Assembly (NCBI GenBank): GCA_004124475.1
Contig: SCKK01000013.1
Span: 1 to 64,000, forward strand
Source: Fidelibacterota bacterium
GTDB lineage: Bacteria > Fidelibacterota > Marinisomatia > Marinisomatales > SCKK01
Length of the DNA stretch: 64,000 nucleotides
Direction: 5' to 3'
Part shown: positions 10,401-17,759 of the stretch, one piece after another
How positions within the stretch are numbered: position 1 is the first letter of the stretch
Layout: each line of letters starts with the position of its first letter
Made by a program: the position numbers and the translations under genes
The notes under the pieces: model-generated
What the model was told of the DNA's origin: nothing
Databases searched by the model: none
Seen by the model: the letters and a program-made list of their open reading frames with translations, nothing else

Positions 10401-10778
10401 ACGGGTGAATATTATGAGTTTGTGATAAGGGCACCTGCTTTTGATAAGTCTAAAGCAAAATCTGATTTGGATGATATTGCTGTTATTCCGAATCCGTATG
10501 TAGGGGCAGCTTCCTGGGAGCCACAAACTTCCAGCGTTGGTAGAGGAGAGAGACGAATTTATTTCATTCATCTTCCCCAAAAGTGTACCATACGAATTTA
10601 CACTATTAGCGGTCACCTGGTTAAAATTCTTGAACACGACAGTACTATTTCTGACGGACAAGAATTGTGGAACCTGGTTTCCCGGGATGGAATGAATGTG
10701 GCGTATGGTATATATGTTTATCATGTTGATGCTCCGGGAATTGGAGAGAAAATTGGCAGATTTGCATTGATAAAATGA
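7500..10778 (+). CDS. Large secreted protein with FnIII-like domain and Asp-rich repeats
   Basis: A 1092-residue secreted protein with a signal peptide ending near FVFAQ. Residues ~370-440 hold Asp/Gly-rich stretches (DENGKWDEGEP, DGSEANGMPDQGEPNFG) resembling calcium-binding dockerin or thrombospondin-3 loops. A fibronectin-III-like segment follows (~545-690; RVTLYWDD, YRIYRSTEPNF, YYYAVVAYD). The C-terminus (IPNPYVG..., then IYTISGHLVK and AYGIYVYHVDAPG) is a variant of the T9SS-associated sorting fold. The start is GTG 7500, 35 nt after the TonB receptor. Proteins of this shape commonly sit between a TonB receptor and a PorV-like gene in these lineages; their function is not known. I assign none. 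Confidence 0.75.
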   Translation: MRVLQNKYSLKTSLMICLIFSGAISFNFVFAQRIVDWNKGNHNYTKKGIMDGNLVETVYYNFGQIADWLNEPSRSGVWPKGTNHTYVDGVAIIVQAEAEDPQGNIIHPLETNYYEYTRFDPSTGVTYGWWPLPGYSDPFQSSPAQSGRPETWPDHWPDRPADWDGIWNGFFGKGVENADLETYFVFDDNEDRQYIINNKYYPDSEDTTRGGLGMQVRARGFQWSQVLAEDVIFWYYEITNMSTTDYEKTLFAQYVDWGIGGHDNSSNNAGNFDVLLDISYAWSTVSFGSPGHWSPVGMAAYAFLESPGKSYDFKDNDQDGLWDERRDNEAAVFIENPSDDPFLVDVFQDTLNFKNFYGYSWKPHWDADENANWRTYFDIDENGKWDEGEPLYDDVGTDGIGPFDDDYNGPDLDGSEANGMPDQGEPNFGILDKDESDQLGLTGFIIFPTHNPYDLDNDEENWGALSALPTPVPQELIGVNLANFFSCYLFQLNGRNTYGQETGETERFSMALIFGIDKDDIFRRKRTVQQIYNANYRFAKPPDKPIIKAIPGDRRVTLYWDDRAEKTWDAFYQRYNFEGYRIYRSTEPNFLENKLITDAYGKATFRKPIAQFDLIDGIKGLHPIDVNGALFDLGNDSGLKHSYIDSTVNNGQTYYYAVVAYDQGFTTTTIEGEFLGIPPSETSSTIKKKITGELETDINTAIVTPRAPAAGYIPPEIENVQHIGPGTGRVTINILDPDSLKDNHTYRLEFEDFSAFHDNSNPSYRLIDFSVGDTLIELTTLTGINEQTPVLDGFAIDIENDPSVVIDYDRTGWETGNSNYIVQVGFDERFANAYKSKRVNYPADFEITFTTVALGDTSFPSTPFSQPQPSNITIRNVTEGTDNIQFIFRDIAEDSIFNVTNPNPDDIDGDAIFIVYGDSAGKSATSFSDLRVSWSVTFKRDSTIADSLQQPPEIGDIFFVATKKPFRTGEYYEFVIRAPAFDKSKAKSDLDDIAVIPNPYVGAASWEPQTSSVGRGERRIYFIHLPQKCTIRIYTISGHLVKILEHDSTISDGQELWNLVSRDGMNVAYGIYVYHVDAPGIGEKIGRFALIK

Positions 10779-10806
10779 TAAACGTCAATTTATCATCTTA
10801 ATTGCA

Positions 10807-11850
10807 ATGAGAGTACCTATGGAGAAGAAATTTATTAAGATATTAATAATTGTCTTACCCTGTATAGCATTTAGTCAAGGCGTAACTAAGAATGTCTCCA
10901 AAGTAGGTACTTCTGCTGCACCGTTTTTAGAAATTCCTGTTGGAGCCGTTGCTGTTGGTATGGGGGGTGCCTTCGTAAGTATCGTTAATGATGCGACTGC
11001 ACTATATTGGAATGTTGCAGGTATTACAGCATTAGAACAAAGTGAAGTTGTCGGTATTCATAATGAATGGATTGCCGGCACCAGTTTTGATTTTGTTGCA
11101 GTTGTTTTGAAATTGGGCTCTTATGGAGCTTTTGGCTTAAACATTACTTCTTTATCGATGGATGATATGAAGGTGCGTACTATTGATAAGCCTGAGGGAA
11201 CCGGTGAATTTTTTAGTGCAGGTGATATCCAGATAGGACTTTCATATGCAAGCAAATTGACCGACCGTTTTGCCATTGGATTCACAGCAAAATACATCCA
11301 GCAGAAAATCTGGCATATGAAATCCACTGCAGTCGCCGTTGATTTTGGAACAACTTTTAAAACCGATCTGTTTCGTGGCATGACTATTGGCGCCTCTATT
11401 TCCAACTTTGGTTCTTCTATGAAACTTTCCGGACGTGATACTCGACGATTTAGCAGAATTGATGAAACCATATCAGGTTCAAATGAGCGGATTCCTCACA
11501 ACATCGAAATGGATTCATGGGACTTGCCATTGCTCTTTCAAATTGGCGTTTCAACAAATGTCATGGAGTCTAACAATCTACGATTAACTGTGGCTGTTGA
11601 TGCGCTGCACCCCAGCGACGATTATGAAAGTCTAAACATAGGTACTGAATTGGCTTTTCAAGAAAGGGTCTTTATAAGAGGTGGATATCAAAACCTTTTT
11701 CTGGAAGAAGCAGAAGGTGGGCTTGGTCTGGGTGTGGGAATGAATACATATCTGCCTTTCAGTCGATCAAAAATTAAGTTGGATTATGCCTATCGAGATA
11801 TGGGAAGATTAACAAGTGTTCAACTAATTTCGATCAGCGTAAGTTTCTAA
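10807..11850 (+). CDS. PorV/PorQ family outer-membrane barrel protein
   Basis: A 347-residue protein with a short signal peptide ending at AFSQG. The N-terminal signature VGTSAAPFLEIPVGAVAVGMGGAFVS, given here as VGTSAAPFLEIP then VGMGGAFVS, and ATALYWNVAGI are diagnostic of the PorV/PorQ (UPF0164) family. A FadL-like beta-barrel follows, ending in VSF. PorV shuttles cargo from the T9SS translocon to the attachment complex. This copy is next to proteins with sorting domains, so a cargo-specific PorV paralogue is plausible. ATG 10807 is used; ATG 10819 is also possible and gives a more usual signal peptide. Confidence 0.88.
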   Translation: MRVPMEKKFIKILIIVLPCIAFSQGVTKNVSKVGTSAAPFLEIPVGAVAVGMGGAFVSIVNDATALYWNVAGITALEQSEVVGIHNEWIAGTSFDFVAVVLKLGSYGAFGLNITSLSMDDMKVRTIDKPEGTGEFFSAGDIQIGLSYASKLTDRFAIGFTAKYIQQKIWHMKSTAVAVDFGTTFKTDLFRGMTIGASISNFGSSMKLSGRDTRRFSRIDETISGSNERIPHNIEMDSWDLPLLFQIGVSTNVMESNNLRLTVAVDALHPSDDYESLNIGTELAFQERVFIRGGYQNLFLEEAEGGLGLGVGMNTYLPFSRSKIKLDYAYRDMGRLTSVQLISISVSF

Positions 11851-11863
11851 AATATAAATATTG

Positions 11864-13486
11864 ATGAACGTGTCGAGAATGAAAAATTCTCATAAATATT
11901 GGCAAACCTGTTTTTTTATATTTCTGACTATTACCTCTTCTTCATTGGTCAGAGGCCAGAATATTGAATTTCCGGAGAAACACTCATTTTTAGGATCAGA
12001 TAAGTATTCAGTCATAGTAGCAACTGTAGGTGATATTGATATTACCGCCAGAGAATTTTTACTTAACTATGAGTTTGGTTCTGCTTTTCTAAAGCGAGAA
12101 AAGAATTCTAAGGAGAAGTATTTGAATTTAATGATATATGAAAAATTGCTCGCTTTAGATGGATACGCAATTGGGATGGGGAATTCCCTCAATGTCTTGG
12201 AATCACTCAGGGAAATTGAAGGGGATCTTATTACTGAGGAATTGTATAGAGATGATGTAATGAACAATGTGATTGTTTCTGAGGAAGAAATTGAGGATGG
12301 AATCCAAAAAAATCGAAAAAACATAACATTAATGTGGTTATTCAATAAAACTAAAAAGGAGACAATTAATCAGAAGAATATGCTTGACGGAGGTGCATCA
12401 TTTGATAGCCTGTTTATTAATCAGATCAATGACTCTGTAACGGTTGACGACCGGACTTTAGAAATCACGCGGTTTAGGCTTCAAATTAAAAATACGGCTT
12501 TGTCCATTGTCGTTGATTCAATGAAAGTTGGAGAAATTTCTGATCCTATCGAAGTCCAGCAAGATGGATGGTATATCATCAAACTTATTGATGGATGGAC
12601 CAATCCTATCATGACGGAAACAGAGTGGATGAAACAGCGCTATGATGTAGAACGTGCGATTTATAAACAAAAAACAGACCAATTATCGGATCAATATGTA
12701 CACAACCTGATGCTGGAAGAAGACCCCGTGATAGTAAGGAAAACATTTGATATACTTCGAGCATTTATCGGTAAAAATGTTTTACGACCAGAAAAATATT
12801 CTGAGTGGCTTGAGGCGAATTATTTTGGGGAAGTATTCAAATCTATGGGTCGTTCGGAAATTGAAGAAAAGAAAAGTATGGTATTAGTCAATAATAAATC
12901 AGGAAATATCTTGCTTAGTGATTTTATTAAATGGTATGAACATAGAAAACCATACTTGAAATTCAGTACTCAATCACCTCAAAGTTTTTTCGGTTCTGTT
13001 CAGCAAAAGATCTGGATAATGATTCGTGATAAATTATTGATTGATCGAGCTTATAGGAGGGGTTTACAGAATCGTGAGATTGTGGAATTACAAAGAAAGT
13101 GGTGGAAAGAGAAGATAATATATTCTGCAGTCAAAGCCGATATCGCTCAATCGATAAAAATCGAGGAAGACCGATTAATCAGCTATTTTAATGAGAATAA
13201 AGAAAACTATAAAAACAAAAACGGTGAAATAATTCCCTTTGAGAGGGCAAAGTCTGATGTGAAGAATGATCTTTATCAGGAAGAAATTATTTCTAAAATG
13301 TACCACCGAATTCAAAGGCTAAAACAAAAGTATAATATCACAATTAATCATGAAGTTTTAGATGGGCTTTATGTTGATGTAGAGAATTATCCTAAAGCTA
13401 TTGAAGTATATACTGTAAAAACCGGCGGAACATTACCACGTCAGGCGTACCCGACAATTGATTGGGATTGGCAGACGTGGTATTAG
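11864..13486 (+). CDS. SurA/PpiC-like periplasmic peptidyl-prolyl isomerase family protein
   Basis: About 540 residues with a signal peptide ending near VRGQN. The layout is that of SurA/PrsA chaperones: an N-terminal helical region with the opening IVATVGDIDITAREFLLNYEF, a parvulin-like core (LWLFNKTKKETINQ...GASFDSL...VGEISDPIEVQQDGWYIIKLIDG), then a long helical C-terminal half. Conserved parvulin active-site residues are weak, so it may act mainly as a chaperone. ATG 11864 follows an in-frame TTG at 11861; ATG 11879 is another possible start. It closes the TonB receptor / secreted protein / PorV set and probably helps outer-membrane protein folding. Confidence 0.78.
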   Translation: MNVSRMKNSHKYWQTCFFIFLTITSSSLVRGQNIEFPEKHSFLGSDKYSVIVATVGDIDITAREFLLNYEFGSAFLKREKNSKEKYLNLMIYEKLLALDGYAIGMGNSLNVLESLREIEGDLITEELYRDDVMNNVIVSEEEIEDGIQKNRKNITLMWLFNKTKKETINQKNMLDGGASFDSLFINQINDSVTVDDRTLEITRFRLQIKNTALSIVVDSMKVGEISDPIEVQQDGWYIIKLIDGWTNPIMTETEWMKQRYDVERAIYKQKTDQLSDQYVHNLMLEEDPVIVRKTFDILRAFIGKNVLRPEKYSEWLEANYFGEVFKSMGRSEIEEKKSMVLVNNKSGNILLSDFIKWYEHRKPYLKFSTQSPQSFFGSVQQKIWIMIRDKLLIDRAYRRGLQNREIVELQRKWWKEKIIYSAVKADIAQSIKIEEDRLISYFNENKENYKNKNGEIIPFERAKSDVKNDLYQEEIISKMYHRIQRLKQKYNITINHEVLDGLYVDVENYPKAIEVYTVKTGGTLPRQAYPTIDWDWQTWY

Positions 13487-13605
13487 GATACGAAAAGAAA
13501 AAATGCCGGCTATATTGTTCCCATTTATTTTGGTGTATCTTACCCGCAGATCTGATCCATCACCAGAGGCAAAACAGCAAATTTCATTGATGGGATAATA
13601 TTTTG

Positions 13606-13986
13606 ATGTCTAAACAACATAAGAAATATACCAGACTACTACTCAAAGAAAGTTTAAAAGATGAAGACGCCCTCGACATGTTACAGATTTCCAGGGTAGA
13701 AACATGGCATGTTGAAAACGCTGCAGATTTTCACCCCGATATTTGGACAGCCATTTACTTTGAAGGCGATGAAAATAAGGTCGATATGATTGCCGACAGG
13801 TTAAGCCAATCAATAGAATCTGACGGTCGCTGGTAAATAAATGTTTCAACGGAGGATGATGTTTATGTAGTATTTCTGAACAAAGTATTTAGGTATATTC
13901 GATGAGATGAAAAAGTGAGAGCAGAAGCAATAAAATACGGACAGTCGTTAGGTATCCCTGATAGGCAGCTTGATTGGGGAAATTAG
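13606..13986 (+). pseudogene. Nonsense-mutated copy of the 118-residue orphan family
   Basis: The frame from ATG 13606 matches the intact gene at 26759-27115 over its whole length but is cut by TAA at 13834-13836 (a Tyr in the intact copy) and TGA at 13903-13905 (a Gly there). Downstream of both stops homology stays in the same frame (VSTEDDVYVVF..NKVF, then AIKYGQSLGIPDRQLDW) to TAG at 13984-13986. No frameshift is needed. Two stops and no other damage suggest recent inactivation, or reassigned stop readthrough, which nothing else here supports. Confidence 0.85.
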
Positions 13987-14064
13987 AATTTAGCGTTATG
14001 GGTTCTAATTTGTTTATTTATAAAGACTTGGATTCAATTAAATGCCCATGGATCAAGAGGCAAG

Positions 14065-14452
14065 ATGTTTACACAATATTTATCAGTATCGCTGGTTTGC
14101 TTTGTATTCTTTTTTATTACTGCAACGGTATCTTTTGCAACAATAATTTATATTCCTGTAGATGTCGATTCCATCCAGGGAGGAATCAACTTGGTACAAG
14201 ATGGTGATACCGTTTTGGTGGCACCAGAGATATACCAGGAATCCAATAACTTTATAGGCAAAGATATTCTAGTGATGAGCGAACTTGGAATGGACAGCAC
14301 GGTGATTCAGGGAGACAGCACTCAAATATTTATTTTCCCTTATTGGGATTCTAAAAAATAATGTTGGCAAATCTATCGCTTCCGGAGTCTATATTTATCA
14401 ATTAAAAATGAATGACTTCTCCCAGACGAAAAAATTAGTCGTGCATAAATGA
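14065..14452 (+). pseudogene. Truncated beta-helix protein fused to a T9SS tail, frameshifted
   Basis: The N-terminal part is a secreted right-handed beta-helix/pectate-lyase-like start: signal peptide, then IPVDVDSIQGGINLVQDGDTV and the coil GKDILVMSELGMDSTVI. At about residue 90 it jumps to a T9SS C-terminus (YWDSK...; IASGVYIYQLK; FSQTKKLVVHK), so the middle of the gene is deleted. An A-run at 14353-14358 carries one base too many: the frame stops at 14361, while the tail continues in the +1 frame to TGA 14450-14452. The tail overlaps the start of the sugar-binding protein gene by 3 nt. Confidence 0.8.
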
Positions 14453-15759
14453 GATATATTTCAGTAATTAGTTTTTTTATTGTCTTCTGGATCTTTGCTT
14501 GTAATGATTCAAAAGAAAAGATTTATACTGATAATGAAAAAGTAATAAAATTAACCTACTGGTGTGCTTCCAATCCCCAAGAGATAAAGCTGGCAAAGGA
14601 GTTAGTGGGAAAATGGAATTCTACGCATGATGATGTTAAAATTGACTTACAGCCTATTCCTGCCAGTCAATCATCGGAAGAAGTACTCTTAGCTGCCATT
14701 GCCGGTAAAACTACCCCTGATATCTGTTCCAATATGTGGCCCGGAGCAATGGATGATTTTGTCCTTTCTGGTGGTCTTGTAAGGCTGGATCAGTTTCCGG
14801 ACTTTGTTGATTACATTACAGAAAGAGTACCCAAAGATTTACTTGAATCATTTCGATCCCCGGATGGTCATTTTTATCAGATTCCCTGGAAAACCAATCC
14901 TCTCATGATAATATATAATGTCAAAATGTTTAGAGAAGCAGGGGTGGATCAAACTCCCAAAACTTATTCTGAGTTTTTGGAAGCAGCTAAGAAGATTACA
15001 AAGGATATTGATGGTGACGGAATGATCGACCAGTGGTTTGGATACAGAAGTTTAAAGCCAATCTGGTGGCAGCGTCTTTTTGATTATTACACGTTCTATA
15101 TAGCTGCCTCAGGTGGAAAAACACTTTTTAAGGATTCGGAAATAATCTTTGACAATGAAGCCTCAGTAAAGGTTTTTAAATTATTTCAAGATATTTACGC
15201 AAACGGGTATTTTCCAATAACCGAATTTCAAGGTGATAATTTTATCGCTGAAAGATTGGCTACAAATATTACTGGTCCCTGGAATATTGCGTACGTTGAA
15301 AAGTTTAAATCGTCCGATTTTGAGTACGATATTTTTCCTATACCTGTGCCCGATGATTATTCTGGTCCCGTATACACCTATGGTGATCATAAAAATATAG
15401 CAATTTTCAGCACCACAAAATTCCCAAAGGAAGCATGGGCATTTGCCAAATTTCTGGTTAGTCCGGAAAGCGACTTAAGGTTGCTGGAGATTTGTAGCCA
15501 AATTCCGATAAGGAAAAATTTAAGCACCGATTCTCTATATACTGAATATTTCACGTCTCATCCGAAAATAGTAAAATTTGCGCAGCAAGCGCCCTTAACC
15601 AGGGGTGTAGACGGTGTATCTGATCTGAAGGAGATTTTTGACGGAATTTCTCAGGAATATGAAGTTTGTGCAATTTATGGAAAAAGGAGCGCCGAAGAAG
15701 CTGTAAGAAAAGCAGCAAAGAGGGCAAAAGTAATTATCGATTGGAATCGTTCAAGATAA
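14449..15759 (+). CDS. ABC transporter sugar-binding lipoprotein (family 1)
   Basis: A 436-residue extracellular solute-binding protein of the MalE/UgpB class. The signal ends in a lipobox IFAC (Cys near residue 18), giving a lipid-anchored periplasmic protein. Family marks include LTYWCASNPQEIKLAKELV at the mature N-terminus, LLAAIAGKTTPDICSNMWPG, IPWKTNPLMIIYNV and ITGPWNIAYVEKF. It delivers a sugar or oligosaccharide to the permeases encoded next; the ATG of the first permease overlaps its stop (TAATG). Substrate specificity cannot be read from sequence; mannose-containing oligosaccharides are suggested by the nearby GH130 genes. Confidence 0.92.
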   Translation: MRYISVISFFIVFWIFACNDSKEKIYTDNEKVIKLTYWCASNPQEIKLAKELVGKWNSTHDDVKIDLQPIPASQSSEEVLLAAIAGKTTPDICSNMWPGAMDDFVLSGGLVRLDQFPDFVDYITERVPKDLLESFRSPDGHFYQIPWKTNPLMIIYNVKMFREAGVDQTPKTYSEFLEAAKKITKDIDGDGMIDQWFGYRSLKPIWWQRLFDYYTFYIAASGGKTLFKDSEIIFDNEASVKVFKLFQDIYANGYFPITEFQGDNFIAERLATNITGPWNIAYVEKFKSSDFEYDIFPIPVPDDYSGPVYTYGDHKNIAIFSTTKFPKEAWAFAKFLVSPESDLRLLEICSQIPIRKNLSTDSLYTEYFTSHPKIVKFAQQAPLTRGVDGVSDLKEIFDGISQEYEVCAIYGKRSAEEAVRKAAKRAKVIIDWNRSR

Positions 15760-16631
15760 TGGAAATTATTACGAAATTCAGGGATAGTGACAAAACAGGC
15801 TATGTAATGAGCCTACCCTATATCTTATATTTCCTTTTATTTGTAGGCTTCCCACTTTTTTTCTCATTTATCCTGATATTTCATAAATGGAACATTGTTA
15901 CCCCTATGGAATGGATCGGATTAAGAAACTTTGTGAGACTTTTTTCAGATATACAATTTTTCCAGTCGATTAAAAACACACTCATTTTCCTTGTTGTTCA
16001 CATTCCGTTACAGATTGTTATTGCTTTGATGCTTGCTTTAGTACTAAATGAAAAAATCAAGTTCAGAGGATTCTTCCGTGCAATATACTTTTTACCGGTC
16101 ATTGTATCCGGAGTTGTTATAACCATTTTATGGCAGCAACTATATGCGTATGAAACGGGTCTTTTGAACTTACTTTTGGTTAAAATGGGATTTTCGAAAA
16201 TCCCCTGGATAAACGATCCTAAATGGGCTATGACCTCTATAGCAATAATGGCAACATGGAAGAATGTAGGGCTTTATGTTGTTCTGTTTCTGGTGGGATT
16301 ACAGGGAATACCCGGCTACCTCTACGAGGCTGCGGATATTGATGGCGCTAAACCATATCAAAAATTTTATTTCATAACTCTACCATCTCTCAACAACACT
16401 ATGTTGCTCGTGATAATCCTTTCTACGATAGGAGGATTTTCTCTTTTTATCGAGCCATTTGTCATGACAGGGGGAGGACCGATGAATAGCACTCTCTCGG
16501 CTATGTTATACATTTACAATCAGGCGTTTTTCTTTGGACATATGGGATATTCCGCTACTTTGGGGTTCTTTTTTGCGTTCATCATTCTGATGGTCATACT
16601 TCTCCAGAAAAAATTTATTGAACAAAAGTAA
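15759..16631 (+). CDS. ABC sugar transporter permease, MalF/UgpA type
   Basis: A 290-residue inner-membrane permease with six predicted membrane helices. Start ATG 15759 overlaps the binding-protein stop by one base, which implies translational coupling. The EAA loop that docks the ATPase is visible as YEAADIDGAKPYQKFYFITLP. The frame is open upstream to 15666, but that region lies inside the binding-protein gene and is a shadow. The partner permease lies 314 bp further on, an unusual gap in such operons. Confidence 0.93.
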   Translation: MEIITKFRDSDKTGYVMSLPYILYFLLFVGFPLFFSFILIFHKWNIVTPMEWIGLRNFVRLFSDIQFFQSIKNTLIFLVVHIPLQIVIALMLALVLNEKIKFRGFFRAIYFLPVIVSGVVITILWQQLYAYETGLLNLLLVKMGFSKIPWINDPKWAMTSIAIMATWKNVGLYVVLFLVGLQGIPGYLYEAADIDGAKPYQKFYFITLPSLNNTMLLVIILSTIGGFSLFIEPFVMTGGGPMNSTLSAMLYIYNQAFFFGHMGYSATLGFFFAFIILMVILLQKKFIEQK

Positions 16632-16945
16632 GAGGATAGTTTATGATAGAAATCACCAATATAAAGCTCAGTGATCCGGAAAGTGGTTTTTAATGAAACC
16701 CACATGGTACAATCACCACAAAAATGGATGAAAATTCCTATGTACACAAGAACGAAGAACCAAGAACTAAGTCGGAACGCAGTGGAGATTCGCAAACTGG
16801 TGGAGACCGAGAACGAGGTTGTATCAATCAAGAGTCAAAAGATAAGCTCCAATTTGGAATTTGCTCCTCCACAGGTGTCCCTGCGGGAGGGTTTGCCTGC
16901 CTGTCGGCAGACTGGGGACTTGGGTCTTTCTGAAAGTATTTTCAG
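16632..16945. other. Spacer between the two permease genes, no gene recognised
   Basis: A 314-bp interval that interrupts an otherwise tight operon. Small frames exist here, but their composition is not protein-like and no family is recognised. The last 90 bp contain GC-rich self-complementary pieces (GCCTGCCTGTCGGCAG near 16897-16912) like those near the tRNA at 29400-29650, so it may hold inserted intergenic repeats. No terminator followed by a T-run was found. Confidence 0.5.
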
Positions 16946-17755
16946 GTGAAAAAGACTTTGTTATATATCTTCCTTATCCTTGGTGGGCTTATGTTTGCCT
17001 ACCCTTTTCTGTGGATGATTTCAGCAACATTAAAACCGGAGATTGAAATAGGCGAAATAGGTCTTTGGTCTTCAAACTTTTCACTAAGAAGCTACAAGGA
17101 TGTAATCAGTAAAATTCCGATTGGGAGGGCTCTTCTAAACAGCTTGTTTGTTTCTAGTTCAGTTACTTTTTTTGTCATTATTTTCGGGTCAATTGTAGGA
17201 TATGCCTTATCACGATTAAGATTTTTCGGTCGGGATTTTATTTTTGGGATTATTTTATTTACCATGGTAATCCCCTTTCAGATAACACTGATACCCATGT
17301 ATATATTAATGGTGAAATTCGGTTGGGTTGATACCTATCTCTCACTTATTGTACCGGGTATGATTAGTACTTTTGGGATTCTGCTCTTCCGACAATTTTT
17401 CAGGGACATACCGCAAGCCCTGGTTGATGCTGCAAAGATTGATGGATGTAACGATTTTCAAATACTATTCAGGATTATCTGGCCCCTATCGAAACCTGTT
17501 ATCATCACCGTGGGTATCCTTTCATTTATGGGAAGCTGGAATGATGTACTTTGGCCTTTAATTGTTATAAGAGTTCAAAAATTGATGACCATGCCACAAT
17601 TGGTAACAATCTTTAAGGTAGGTGGGCAGGCTGAAGGCCAGCTGGGCGCTCAATTGGCTGCCGCTACATTGCTCGCAATCCCAATTATTTTAATATATGC
17701 ATTTTTCCAGAGATATTTTATAGATAGCATGGCAACCTCAGGATTAAAGGGATAG
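16946..17755 (+). CDS. ABC sugar transporter permease, MalG/UgpE type
   Basis: A 269-residue permease with six predicted membrane helices. Family marks include MFAYPFLWMISATLKP at the N-terminus, the EAA loop LVDAAKIDGCNDFQILFRIIWP and the C-terminal QRYFIDSMATSGLKG characteristic of MalG-like proteins. The start is GTG 16946. With the preceding permease, the binding protein at 14449 and the ATPase at 22815 it makes a complete CUT1 importer. The genes for a secreted enzyme-like protein, GH130 and a lipoprotein are placed between permease and ATPase. Confidence 0.93.
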   Translation: MKKTLLYIFLILGGLMFAYPFLWMISATLKPEIEIGEIGLWSSNFSLRSYKDVISKIPIGRALLNSLFVSSSVTFFVIIFGSIVGYALSRLRFFGRDFIFGIILFTMVIPFQITLIPMYILMVKFGWVDTYLSLIVPGMISTFGILLFRQFFRDIPQALVDAAKIDGCNDFQILFRIIWPLSKPVIITVGILSFMGSWNDVLWPLIVIRVQKLMTMPQLVTIFKVGGQAEGQLGAQLAAATLLAIPIILIYAFFQRYFIDSMATSGLKG

Positions 17756-17759
17756 AATA

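Noticed and set aside
16671-16949. 92-codon frame between the permeases
   Set aside because: Composition is not protein-like and other frames of similar length overlap it; it has no family or RBS.
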